NCBI GenBank assembly: GCA_045532655.1
Contig: JAZSGI010000025.1
Span: 1-7,598 of the forward strand
DNA: 7,598 nucleotides
Reading direction: 5' to 3'
Source of the DNA: JAVBQJ01 sp045532655
GTDB lineage: Bacteria; Verrucomicrobiota; Lentisphaeria; Victivallales; Victivallaceae
The position numbers and the translations under genes are program-made. Shown here piece by piece: positions 1-5,776 of this stretch. The notes below the pieces were generated by a model, which had not been told where the DNA came from, searched no databases, and worked only from the letters and a program-made list of their open reading frames with translations. How positions within the stretch are numbered: the first letter of the stretch is position 1; each line of letters opens with the position of its first letter.

Positions 1-1
1 C

Positions 2-85
2 CTCTGGTCAGCCGATAACGGCGAAAAGAAAGCATGGCTCATCAACTCCGATAATACCCACACCGTGAGTATCATCGCTTGCTGA
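2..85 (+). CDS. C-terminal fragment of an unidentified protein (5' end outside window)
   Basis: A frame open from the window edge runs 27 codons to a TGA at 83-85. It is rich in Trp, Asp, Asn and Lys and ends in VSIIAC. A second frame (from base 3) is open to 68 but reads as Pro/Thr/Ser-rich shadow sequence, so this frame is the likelier gene end. No domain can be recognised in so short a piece and no function is assigned. It would converge on queA, and the hairpin repeats just downstream would suit its transcription end. It could also be chance open sequence. Confidence 0.35.
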   Translation, partial: LWSADNGEKKAWLINSDNTHTVSIIAC

Positions 86-130
86 TGACCATCAACAAGT
101 TTGCATAAAAACTTTTATGTAAACTGTTTT

Positions 131-171
131 GCGGGGAAAAACCCTTTTTGAAAAAAGGTCTTTTTCCCCGC
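131..171. terminator. Possible bidirectional terminator hairpin, repeat copy 1
   Basis: The left arm 131-149 and right arm 151-171 pair through 11 consecutive bases (GCGGGGAAAAA with TTTTTCCCCGC). Pairing then continues with a small bulge into a T5/A6 inner stem. The structure is near-symmetrical and lies 45 bases past the stop of the plus-strand fragment. The T-rich stretches sit inside the stem rather than directly after it, so it is not a textbook intrinsic terminator. Confidence 0.45.
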
Positions 172-208
172 ACCCCTTTTACCAAAAACTTTTATGTAAA
201 GCTGTTTT

Positions 209-247
209 GCAGGGGACAAACCTTTTTGAAAAAAGTTTTTCCCCTGC
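209..247. terminator. Possible bidirectional terminator hairpin, repeat copy 2
   Basis: GCAGGGG (209-215) pairs with CCCCTGC (241-247). The stem continues through A/T-rich arms with one or two mismatches to a small loop near 226-229. It has the same architecture as the copy 1 hairpin, 77 bases upstream. Termination is inferred from its place between convergent genes. Confidence 0.45.
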
Positions 248-277
248 ACCCCTTTAGCAAAAACTTTTGCGCCTGAT

Positions 278-329
278 TACTTTTTTCTTTTCAAAAAAAG
301 TATTTCCAAATTTTTTTATTTTTCTTTTT
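278..329. other. T-rich low-complexity tract with a weak A/T hairpin
   Basis: From 281 to 329 the plus strand is almost all T and A, with several T runs of 5-7. At its left edge TACTTTTTT (278-286) is complementary to AAAAAAAGTA (within 293-302), a weak A/T stem. No reading frame or known element is visible here. The remainder of the spacer, about 330-400, shows nothing I can name. Confidence 0.5.
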
Positions 330-401
330 GCTGTTGTTTTGCCTGCTTCAACTGTTCACAGCCGCCGGAGTATTGAGAGAGCTTTAGGGGGAATAAACAA
401 C

Positions 402-445
402 AACTCCGCACTTTGCCGGTAATATTACAGACAATTTGCGGAGTT
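402..445 (-). terminator. Inverted repeat with a nested palindrome downstream of queA
   Basis: AACTCCGCA (402-410) and TGCGGAGTT (437-445) form a perfect 9-bp inverted repeat with a 26-base loop. The loop centre holds a perfect 10-base palindrome, GTAATATTAC (419-428), flanked by TTG and CAA. On the minus strand the structure lies 33 bases after the queA stop and is followed by GTTGTTTATT. It could therefore end the pyrR-queA transcript. The large loop and interrupted T tract make this uncertain, and the nested symmetry would also suit a protein-binding site. Confidence 0.4.
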
Positions 446-478
446 TTCCGTTGCAGTATTCCTGTCGGGGAGATACTT

Positions 479-1549
479 TTAAATTATCAACATGGCATCG
501 CCGTAACTGGCGAAACGCATTCGGTTTTCTTTGGCATATTCGTAAGCTGCCAACAGCATTTCCCGGGGCATAAAGCAGCTTACCAGCATCATAAGTGTAC
601 TTTTGGGCATGTGAAAGTTTGTCAGAAGCATATCGCAGACTTTGGGCTTATAAGGCGGGTACAGAAATATATTTGTCTCCATACTGCCCGGTTCAAGAGG
701 CAGGTGTTTCCCCGCAAAACTTTCCAGTGTACGCACTGTAGTTGTTCCCACGGCCATTATCTTCCCACCCTTTGAACGGGTTGAATTCACCAGTTCACAG
801 GCGGCGGAAGGCAATTCGCAGTATTCTGTGTGCATTTGGTGTTGTGTCGGGTCTTCTACTGTCACCGGGCGGAATGTTCCCGGACCTACGTGCAGCGTTA
901 CAGGTGCGCTTGCAACTCCCATTTCTCTTATTCCGGCAAGTATCTCATCTGTGAAATGCAACCCTGCTGTTGGGGCAGCAACTGCTCCCGGTACATGGGC
1001 GTAGACTGTCTGATAACGCCGGGCATCGACCTCGGTATCTTCATGGCGCACATAAGGCGGCAATGGAACGTGACCTGCACGCCGGAAGAGTTCCACGGCG
1101 GAAAATTCACCCAGATCAAGTTCATAATTGCCGTCAGTGTGCGGTCGTACAACTGTCACTGTCCCGGCAATTTCCACGGAAGACTTGTCAAGGATATTTA
1201 TGCGTGTGCCGGGAGTTGCCCGTTTGCCGGGTTTCAGCAGGGAAAACCAGTGATTATCTGTTTCCGGGGCTGGGGCGGTGAAAAGCAATTCAAATCTGGC
1301 ACTGCCCGGTGATTCTTTCACCCCGTACATCCTTGATTTCAGTACTTTGGTATCATTGTATATCATTGCATCGCCCGGATGTAAAAATGACGTTATCCGG
1401 GAAAAAGGCATTATTTCAAAACTCCCGCTTGCACGGTCGACTGCAAGCAGACGGTCATCTCCGCGTCTGGCGGCAGGATATTGGGCGATAAGCTCTTCCG
1501 GCAAATCATAATCAAACATTGAGGTAGAAAGAATTTCACTGCTGCTCAT
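479..1549 (-). CDS. queA: S-adenosylmethionine:tRNA ribosyltransferase-isomerase (QueA)
   Basis: QueA transfers and isomerises the ribosyl group of S-adenosylmethionine onto preQ1-modified tRNA to give epoxyqueuosine, the penultimate queuosine intermediate at the wobble base of GUN-anticodon tRNAs in the cytoplasm. The 356 residues match the usual family length. Family motifs appear in order: ELIAQYP (19-25), YNDTKVLKSR (64-73), GHVPLPPYVRH (159-169), YQTVYAHVPGAVAAPTAGLHF (179-199), HVGPGTFRPV (220-229), VGTTTVRTLES (267-277), LLTNFHMPKSTLMMLVS (308-324) and the C-terminal YGDAMLI. The chosen ATG overlaps the rhomboid stop as ATGA and has a weak GAAGG upstream, so translation is probably coupled. 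A second in-frame ATG at residue 11 begins MFDYDLPEEL but lacks a ribosome-binding site. No tgt or yajC lies next to it; it is the last gene of the pyr operon. Confidence 0.97.
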   Translation of the reverse strand: MSSSEILSTSMFDYDLPEELIAQYPAARRGDDRLLAVDRASGSFEIMPFSRITSFLHPGDAMIYNDTKVLKSRMYGVKESPGSARFELLFTAPAPETDNHWFSLLKPGKRATPGTRINILDKSSVEIAGTVTVVRPHTDGNYELDLGEFSAVELFRRAGHVPLPPYVRHEDTEVDARRYQTVYAHVPGAVAAPTAGLHFTDEILAGIREMGVASAPVTLHVGPGTFRPVTVEDPTQHQMHTEYCELPSAACELVNSTRSKGGKIMAVGTTTVRTLESFAGKHLPLEPGSMETNIFLYPPYKPKVCDMLLTNFHMPKSTLMMLVSCFMPREMLLAAYEYAKENRMRFASYGDAMLII

Positions 1550-2430
1550 CGGGATGCCTTCATTTCTTCCCGTACCCGGCGCAGACGTTTATGTTCACGT
1601 GGTGTAAGAGAATTTATACCTTTTTCTGATATTTTGTCAAGGAGATAATTGATTTCCTGCGGGGATACCGGGGAACCGTCATCATCGTTATCGGATGCCG
1701 CTGACTCTGAAGGAGCGGTGTTTTTACCGGGGGATGAATGGAAAGTAAAACGTGTCCGTGTGTTAGTGCTGCCGGGATTCACACTGCTGTTTCGGAAAAG
1801 AAAACCCAGCGGATCCCATGGAATATTGTTACGGAACAGTATTTTCATCACTATGTAGGCACCGAGAAAGCCGCCCAGATGGGCAAGGTGAGCCACGCCG
1901 GAACCCGGTGCAAATATCTGACTCAAAATCTCAATAGCTGTATATATGATGATCAGTGTCGGGGCCTTGATCGGGGCCGGGAAAAATATAAAGCCGAACT
2001 GTGCATGGGGAAGCAGCATAGCCATTGCCAGGGTTATGCCGAAAACAGCACCGGAAGCTCCGAGAAGATAAAATGGTTTATCCCAGAAGAAAAGCATGTA
2101 GACCAGATTTCCTGCCAGCCCGCTCACGCAGTACAAAAGCAGAAATTTTTTCCAACCCATAATGGAAGATGTATATTTGCCGAAGAGCCACAGCCCGTAC
2201 ATATTCATCAACAGATGCATAAAATCCGCATGTTGGAATATGGATGTGAAAATAAGCCATATTTTACCCTGCTGTACAGCTTCGGGGTAAAGTACCCACG
2301 GGTTCCGGGCAGGATCCGGGTACAGAAAGAAAAAAATACAGTTGGCTATAATTATGCCCCAAAGCAGCTTACGGGCATTGACCGCCTCCAGAAATGGGTT
2401 CCGTGGCGGCCGGTTGCTGTTATTATACAT
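1546..2430 (-). CDS. Rhomboid-family intramembrane serine protease
   Basis: Rhomboids cut transmembrane substrates within the inner membrane. This 294-residue protein has the family signature: HLLMN (72-76, the H-x3-N oxyanion pair), GASG (124-127, nucleophile Ser126) and AHLAHLGGFLG (180-190, catalytic His184), so the Ser-His dyad is complete. Six hydrophobic segments can be picked out, near residues 22-37, 70-84, 95-115, 122-141, 156-173 and 183-198. The N-terminus is short and Asn/Pro-rich. After the membrane core comes a polar Ser/Thr/Asp-rich linker (214-256). A conserved-looking tail (258-292, LLDKISEKGINSLTPREHKRL) follows, of a type often found at the C-terminus of bacterial rhomboids. 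The start is set by AGAGGAG (2438-2444) 7 bases before the ATG. It follows pyrC by 57 bases and overlaps queA by 4. The substrate is unknown, and its presence in a pyrimidine operon is unexplained. Confidence 0.93.
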   Translation of the reverse strand: MYNNSNRPPRNPFLEAVNARKLLWGIIIANCIFFFLYPDPARNPWVLYPEAVQQGKIWLIFTSIFQHADFMHLLMNMYGLWLFGKYTSSIMGWKKFLLLYCVSGLAGNLVYMLFFWDKPFYLLGASGAVFGITLAMAMLLPHAQFGFIFFPAPIKAPTLIIIYTAIEILSQIFAPGSGVAHLAHLGGFLGAYIVMKILFRNNIPWDPLGFLFRNSSVNPGSTNTRTRFTFHSSPGKNTAPSESAASDNDDDGSPVSPQEINYLLDKISEKGINSLTPREHKRLRRVREEMKASR

Positions 2431-2437
2431 TTAATTA

Positions 2438-2460
2438 CTCCTCTGACGAAAGTTCAGGAG
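2438..2460 (-). promoter_or_regulatory. Hairpin that would hide the rhomboid ribosome-binding site
   Basis: On the minus strand CTCCTGA (2454-2460) faces TCAGAGGAG (2438-2446) across the loop ACTTTCG. The pairs are CTCC with GGAG and TGA with TCA, with a two-base bulge. The GGAG half is the core of the rhomboid Shine-Dalgarno sequence, 7 bases from its start codon. In the folded mRNA the site would be occluded. The pairing is visible in the sequence; a regulatory effect is inference. Confidence 0.5.
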
Positions 2461-2483
2461 CACCGGCGGCATTACCGCCGGTG
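2461..2483 (-). promoter_or_regulatory. GC-rich hairpin just after the pyrC stop
   Basis: CACCGGCGG and CCGCCGGTG form a perfect 9-bp stem with a 5-base loop, beginning 5 bases after the pyrC stop codon. No T run follows in the transcribed (minus) direction, so it is a poor intrinsic terminator for the operon. It directly abuts the hairpin at 2438-2460. It could protect the pyrRBC mRNA 3' end after cleavage, act as a partial terminator, or stack on the next hairpin. Confidence 0.6.
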
Positions 2484-2487
2484 TTCT

Positions 2488-3771
2488 TTACATTGAATAT
2501 ACAAGTCTGCCGTCTACAAAGGTTTTAACAGCTCTTGCATAGCCGGTCATGCCTCCGAAGGGGGAATTGCGTGATTTACTGCGCCATGTTGCCGGATCCA
2601 TGATAAATTCACATCCCGGATCTATCAAAGTTACATCTGCCGCATGGCCCTCCGTCAGTGAATAATCATGCCAGCCGAGAACTTCAGCAGGTCCGACGGT
2701 GAATTTCTTCACCCATTCTGCAACCGGAATTATGCCGCTCCGTACAAGTATGCCGTAGGTGACGGGAACTGCGGTTTCCAGACCGATGATCCCGAATGGT
2801 GCATGGTCGAATTCCACCTGTTTGGCGGTTTCGGTATGCGGAGCATGATCGGTGGCTATAACTGTAACTGTACCGTCGGCAACAGCTTCGATCAAAGCCT
2901 GCCGGTCGGCTTCGGAACGCAGGGGGGGATTCATTTTGTAATTGGTGTCGAATCTCTTGATATATTCGTCTGTAAGTGCAAGATGGTGTGGGGTTGCCTC
3001 GGCAGTGACTTTTATGCCGCGTTTGATTGCATCCCGGAGCAGCTCCACGCTTTCCTTACTGCTTATATGCTGCATGTGTATGGGCCAATCCACCATTTGC
3101 GCCAGCAGAATGTTGCGGGCAACGATCAGGCTCTCTGCCATTGACGGGATGGAATTCATACCCAGACGCAATGACCAGATACCTTCGTGCATGACGCCTG
3201 AACCCATAAGATTACGGTCTTCGCAATGGTCAAGTATAGGCAGTCCGAAACTTTTGGCATATTCTATAATGTGCCGCATAAGTTCCGGATTCTGAACACA
3301 TCTGCCGTCATCGGTCAGTGCGGCTACTCCGGCTCCGGCAAGACTGCCTATGGAACTCATTTCCTCCCCTGCAAGGCCTTTGGTCATGGCTCCGGCGATG
3401 TGTACTTTTACTGCACTGTCCGACGCTATGTGGCGGTGGAGGAGGTCAATGGTACCCACTGAATCTGCCACCGGATTGGTGTTGGGCATTGCCACAATAG
3501 AGGTAAAACCGCCTGCAGCGGCGGCTGCGGTGCCGGTGGCAATGGTTTCGGCTGCTGTATTGCCGGGCTGGCGCAGATGCACATGCAGGTCAACAAAACC
3601 GGGGGCGGCAATAAGCCCCGAAGCATCGATTATTTCCGGATTGCTGACTTTTGCCGGATCGGTGATCACGCCCCCGGCGATACCGATGTCACCGGTGGTG
3701 TCGATATTGCGTGCCGGATCGATGACACGGGCATTACGGATGATATAATTTTGGGGATTTTGAGTTGTCAT
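2488..3771 (-). CDS. pyrC: Dihydroorotase, class I (PyrC)
   Basis: PyrC reversibly cyclises N-carbamoyl-L-aspartate to dihydroorotate, step three of UMP synthesis. The 427 residues and motif set place it in the long, class I amidohydrolase type rather than the shorter E. coli type. Metal ligands seen are DLHVHLRQPG (61-70, His63 and His65), the DDG Asp154, DHCED (His182), QHIS (His235) and ATDHAPH (Asp308). Also present are the AMPNTNP segment (94-100), ATPHHL (259-264) and KMNPPLR (279-285). The usual LREPG reads LRQPG here (Gln68), a mild variant. The start is supported by GGGAGA 8 bases upstream, inside the end of pyrB, from which it is separated by 2 bases. Close coupling to pyrB fits a PyrB-PyrC complex like that of Aquifex, but this is not shown by the sequence. 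Confidence 0.97.
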   Translation of the reverse strand: MTTQNPQNYIIRNARVIDPARNIDTTGDIGIAGGVITDPAKVSNPEIIDASGLIAAPGFVDLHVHLRQPGNTAAETIATGTAAAAAGGFTSIVAMPNTNPVADSVGTIDLLHRHIASDSAVKVHIAGAMTKGLAGEEMSSIGSLAGAGVAALTDDGRCVQNPELMRHIIEYAKSFGLPILDHCEDRNLMGSGVMHEGIWSLRLGMNSIPSMAESLIVARNILLAQMVDWPIHMQHISSKESVELLRDAIKRGIKVTAEATPHHLALTDEYIKRFDTNYKMNPPLRSEADRQALIEAVADGTVTVIATDHAPHTETAKQVEFDHAPFGIIGLETAVPVTYGILVRSGIIPVAEWVKKFTVGPAEVLGWHDYSLTEGHAADVTLIDPGCEFIMDPATWRSKSRNSPFGGMTGYARAVKTFVDGRLVYSM

Positions 3772-3773
3772 GA

Positions 3774-4706
3774 TTATTTTCTCCCGGCTCCTGCTACCAG
3801 AAAGAGTACTGCCATGCGTACCGCAAGACCGTTGGTGACTTGTTCAAGAATAACTGATTTGCTGCCGTCAGCAACACTGCTGGCAAGTTCCACATCCCTG
3901 TTTATGGGACCGGGATGCATTACCAGAGCATCCGGTTTAAGATATTTCACGGTTTCTTCGTTCAAACCGAAAAATTTGGAATATTCACCGGTACTGGGAA
4001 AGTAGGCTGCATTGAGTCTTTCGTGTTGTATGCGGAGCATATTGACAACATCAGCCCCCTCGATAGCTTCCCGCAGATTGTGGCAGACCCGCACGCCGAG
4101 ACGGGAAAATTCCGGCGGAACAAGTGTGGCGGGACCGGCTACTGTTACTTCTGCTCCGAGTTTAAGCAGACCCCAGATATTGCTGCGGGCAACACGGCTG
4201 TGGAGAATATCGCCGATGATCGCCACTTTCACTCCTTCGATCCTGCCCAGTTTCTCCCTGATCGTGAATATGTCAAGAAGGGCCTGTGTGGGATGTGAGT
4301 GCGCTCCGTCACCGGCATTGATAACACCGCAATCAAGGTTGCGGGCGATAAAGTTCTGGGCTCCTGGAGCAGAGTGGCGCATTACAATGAGATCAACCCG
4401 CAATGCCTGGATGTTTTTTACTGTATCAAGCAGTGATTCGCCTTTTTTCAAACTGGAAGCATCGGCGGCTATGTTGATGATATCTGCCGAAAGCCGCTGT
4501 TCTGCCAATTCAAAGCTCACGCGTGTGCGTGTACTCGGTTCCACAAAGAAATTTACAACGGTCTTGCCTCTCAGAGCCGGAACTTTTTTTACGTTCCGCG
4601 CCGACACCTTTTTAAATTCGGTGGCGGTATCGAGGATCATTTCTATTTCCTCTTTTTCAAGATCATAGAGGGCAAGGAGGTCTTTTTTTGTCCAATTTTG
4701 CTGCAT
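3774..4706 (-). CDS. pyrB: Aspartate carbamoyltransferase catalytic subunit (PyrB)
   Basis: PyrB condenses carbamoyl phosphate with L-aspartate to N-carbamoyl-L-aspartate, the committed step of pyrimidine synthesis. At 310 residues it has normal catalytic-chain length. The carbamoyl phosphate site STRTRVSFE (58-66) is intact. The mobile-loop lysine and LKKGES (86-91), RHSAPGA (110-116), GDGAHSHPTQALLD (132-145), GDILHSRVARS (165-175), MLRIQHER (223-230) and HPGPINRD (264-271) are also present. No pyrI-like regulatory subunit is encoded in the window. The gene lies 2 bases after pyrR and 2 bases before pyrC. Its ribosome-binding site is AAGGGA (4717-4722), 10 bases from the ATG and inside the end of pyrR, so translation of the three genes is probably coupled. 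Confidence 0.98.
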   Translation of the reverse strand: MQQNWTKKDLLALYDLEKEEIEMILDTATEFKKVSARNVKKVPALRGKTVVNFFVEPSTRTRVSFELAEQRLSADIINIAADASSLKKGESLLDTVKNIQALRVDLIVMRHSAPGAQNFIARNLDCGVINAGDGAHSHPTQALLDIFTIREKLGRIEGVKVAIIGDILHSRVARSNIWGLLKLGAEVTVAGPATLVPPEFSRLGVRVCHNLREAIEGADVVNMLRIQHERLNAAYFPSTGEYSKFFGLNEETVKYLKPDALVMHPGPINRDVELASSVADGSKSVILEQVTNGLAVRMAVLFLVAGAGRK

Positions 4707-4708
4707 AT

Positions 4709-5260
4709 TCAGAATTTCCCTTTGCTCCAGTATTCAAGATTGATGCGGTCATTGGAGGGGTCTTCACCCATTTCCACAGCCACTCTGGTGGTGGCTGGAC
4801 AATCGATATTCATGCCTGCATAGTCGGCTCTGATGGGGTATTCGGGTTTGCCCCTGTCTACAAGTACCGCAAGCCGTATACGGGCAGGGCGGCCGTAATC
4901 TGTCAGGGCGTCAAGTGCGGCACGCACTGTACGCCCGGTGCTGAGAACGTCATCAACCAGTACCACTTCGGCTCCGTCTACATCAAAGGAAATGGAGGTT
5001 TCCCGGATGGCAGGCAATGTCGGTCTGACTCCGATATCGTCCCGGTACATGGTAATGTCAAGTTTGCCGAGCATGGGACGCTGCCCGGTACTTTTTTCTA
5101 TAATAGAGCAGAGGCGTTCAGCTACGGTAACTCCGTATTGATGCAGACCCACCAGGGCTCTCGGTCCGGAAACGTCATTATCGGCAATGATCGCTTCCGC
5201 CAGATTTTCCAATGCCTCGTGGACGGCATCGGCGTTGGCATAAAGTTTGGCTTCTTTCAT
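4709..5260 (-). CDS. pyrR: PyrR-family protein: uracil phosphoribosyltransferase / pyr regulator
   Basis: PyrR proteins belong to the type I phosphoribosyltransferases. In Bacillus they bind pyr mRNA with UMP to cause attenuation, and they also make UMP from uracil and PRPP. The 183 residues have normal length. They show GKLDITMYRDD (65-75), the PRPP loop VVLVDDVLSTGRT (99-111, Asp103 and Asp104), GRPARIRLAVLVDRG (123-137) and PIRADY (142-147), so the catalytic site looks intact. Compared with B. subtilis PyrR recalled from memory, RNA-contact positions Thr18, Arg19, His22, Thr41, His140, Arg141 and Lys152 read Glu18, Asn19, Glu22, Gln41, Lys138, Pro139 and Met150 here; only the Arg146 equivalent (Arg144) is kept. 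RNA binding is therefore doubtful. It heads the operon, with GGAGA 6 bases before the ATG. Confidence 0.93.
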   Translation of the reverse strand: MKEAKLYANADAVHEALENLAEAIIADNDVSGPRALVGLHQYGVTVAERLCSIIEKSTGQRPMLGKLDITMYRDDIGVRPTLPAIRETSISFDVDGAEVVLVDDVLSTGRTVRAALDALTDYGRPARIRLAVLVDRGKPEYPIRADYAGMNIDCPATTRVAVEMGEDPSNDRINLEYWSKGKF

Positions 5261-5281
5261 CTGATTCTCCGATTATGGAAA

Positions 5282-5309
5282 GATTTTACTATACAATAGC
5301 CCGAAAATC
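5282..5309 (-). promoter_or_regulatory. Stem-loop in the pyrR 5' region
   Basis: On the minus strand GATTTT pairs with AAAATC and, inside it, GCTAT pairs with ATAGT (one G-U pair) around a TGT loop, with CGG bulged on the 5' side. It ends 21 bases before the pyrR start. The bulged stem-loop shape resembles a protein-binding RNA element, but it lacks the CAGAGAGG-like purine loop of known PyrR sites, and no terminator hairpin follows. The TATTGTATAGT at its apex could instead be part of a promoter -10 region. Confidence 0.35.
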
Positions 5310-5360
5310 CTTTATTTTCCAGTGAAAAGATCTTTTTTTTTCAAAAATAACAGGAAATAT

Positions 5361-5389
5361 TTGCAAAATCACAAATGATGCGCTATATT
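5361..5389 (+). promoter_or_regulatory. Sigma-70-type promoter for rplU
   Basis: TTGCAA (5361-5366) and TATATT (5384-5389) are separated by exactly 17 bases in an A/T-rich region upstream of rplU. Transcription would start near 5396, giving a leader of about 44 bases. No clear hairpin or L21-type autoregulatory structure is visible in that leader. Confidence 0.65.
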
Positions 5390-5417
5390 ATGACTTCATA
5401 AATTAATGATGTGACAA
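5387..5417 (-). promoter_or_regulatory. Candidate promoter for the pyrR operon
   Basis: On the minus strand TTGTCA (5412-5417) and CATAAT (5387-5392) each match the sigma-70 consensus at five of six positions. Their 19-base spacer is longer than ideal. Transcription would begin about 115 bases before pyrR and would include the stem-loop at 5282-5309. The -10 overlaps the rplU -10 on the other strand. This is a weak call; a start closer to pyrR is also possible. Confidence 0.3.
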
Positions 5418-5439
5418 AAATTTAACAGGAGATTCTGAA

Positions 5440-5748
5440 ATGTACGCAATAATTGAGACTGGCTCCAAACAGTACAAGGTCAGCGTTGACGACTTTGTGG
5501 AGATCGAAAAGCTCGCCGGCAATGCGGGTGATAAAGTTACCTTTGATAAGGTTCTTGCTGTCAAGAAGGATGATCTCAAGATCGGTAACCCCACTCTGGA
5601 TGGTGTCGTTGTCGAAGCTGAAATCGTTGATCAGTTCCGTGCCAAGAAGGTCTGGGCATTCAAAATGAAGCGCCGCAAGAGCTACCGCCGTACCATCGGT
5701 CACCGCCAGAACCTTACCCGTGTCCGTATCACCGCTATCAACGCCTGA
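5440..5748 (+). CDS. rplU: 50S ribosomal protein bL21
   Basis: bL21 is a small basic protein of the large ribosomal subunit that binds 23S rRNA. The 102 residues match the family length. The start MYAIIETGSKQYKV and the basic C-terminal block KMKRRKSYRRTIGHRQ (75-90) followed by TRVRITAI are diagnostic. The ATG is preceded by AGGAGA (5427-5432) with a 7-base spacer. In most bacteria rplU is followed by rpmA (bL27); here purC follows after 28 bases, so rpmA must lie elsewhere if present. The candidate promoter at 5361-5389 fits, and no terminator is seen before purC, suggesting the two genes share a transcript. Confidence 0.98.
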   Translation: MYAIIETGSKQYKVSVDDFVEIEKLAGNAGDKVTFDKVLAVKKDDLKIGNPTLDGVVVEAEIVDQFRAKKVWAFKMKRRKSYRRTIGHRQNLTRVRITAINA

Positions 5749-5772
5749 CGGTTCAGTGAGTAATCAGGAGGC
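5743..5772 (+). promoter_or_regulatory. rplU stop / purC ribosome-binding-site region with possible pairing
   Basis: The strong purC Shine-Dalgarno AGGAGG (5766-5771) lies 5 bases before the ATG at 5777 and fixes that start. CCTGA (5744-5748), which contains the rplU stop codon, is complementary to TCAGG (5764-5768), which covers the first bases of the Shine-Dalgarno. A ribosome ending rplU would melt the pairing, a possible coupling device. The stem is only 5 bp, so this is tentative. Confidence 0.4.
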
Positions 5773-5776
5773 CGAA

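Larger units (their letters stand above)
107..270. repeat. Two tandem 75-77 bp hairpin repeats plus a partial third
   Basis: Copy 1 spans 107-183 and copy 2 spans 184-258. Both begin AAAAACTTTTATGTAAA and end in GCACCCC plus a short AT-rich tail. A truncated third copy begins at 259 (AAAAACTTTTGC). Each copy encloses a long imperfect inverted repeat: 131-171 in copy 1 (GCGGGGAAAAA facing TTTTTCCCCGC) and 209-247 in copy 2 (GCAGGGG facing CCCCTGC). Copy 2 has an extra A in the left arm and an extra T in the right arm, so pairing is kept. The array lies between two convergent reading frames, which fits a bidirectional terminator or a dispersed palindromic repeat of the REP type. That role is inference. 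Confidence 0.85.

Noticed and set aside
107..258. CRISPR array
   Set aside because: The two units are directly adjacent, with no unique spacers, and differ from each other along their length.
2461..2483. Intrinsic terminator between pyrC and the rhomboid gene
   Set aside because: The stem is perfect, but the bases after it on the transcribed strand are CTCCTGAAC, with no T run. It is listed as a regulatory hairpin instead.
1738..2496. Plus-strand 252-codon open frame antisense to the rhomboid gene
   Set aside because: The opposite strand carries a complete rhomboid with its catalytic dyad and ribosome-binding site. The antisense product has no recognisable domain or plausible start site.
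4012..4668. Plus-strand 218-codon frame antisense to pyrB
   Set aside because: It is a Ser/Arg/Thr-rich shadow of the well-conserved pyrB frame.
5325..5345. AAAAGATCTTTT palindrome with T run as a terminator
   Set aside because: The palindrome has no loop and is nearly all A/T. It sits in a divergent promoter region where no transcript is expected to end.
5720..5776. Upstream GTG start for purC at 5720
   Set aside because: It lies inside rplU, lacks a Shine-Dalgarno, and adds 19 residues unlike the family. The ATG at 5777 has AGGAGG five bases away.
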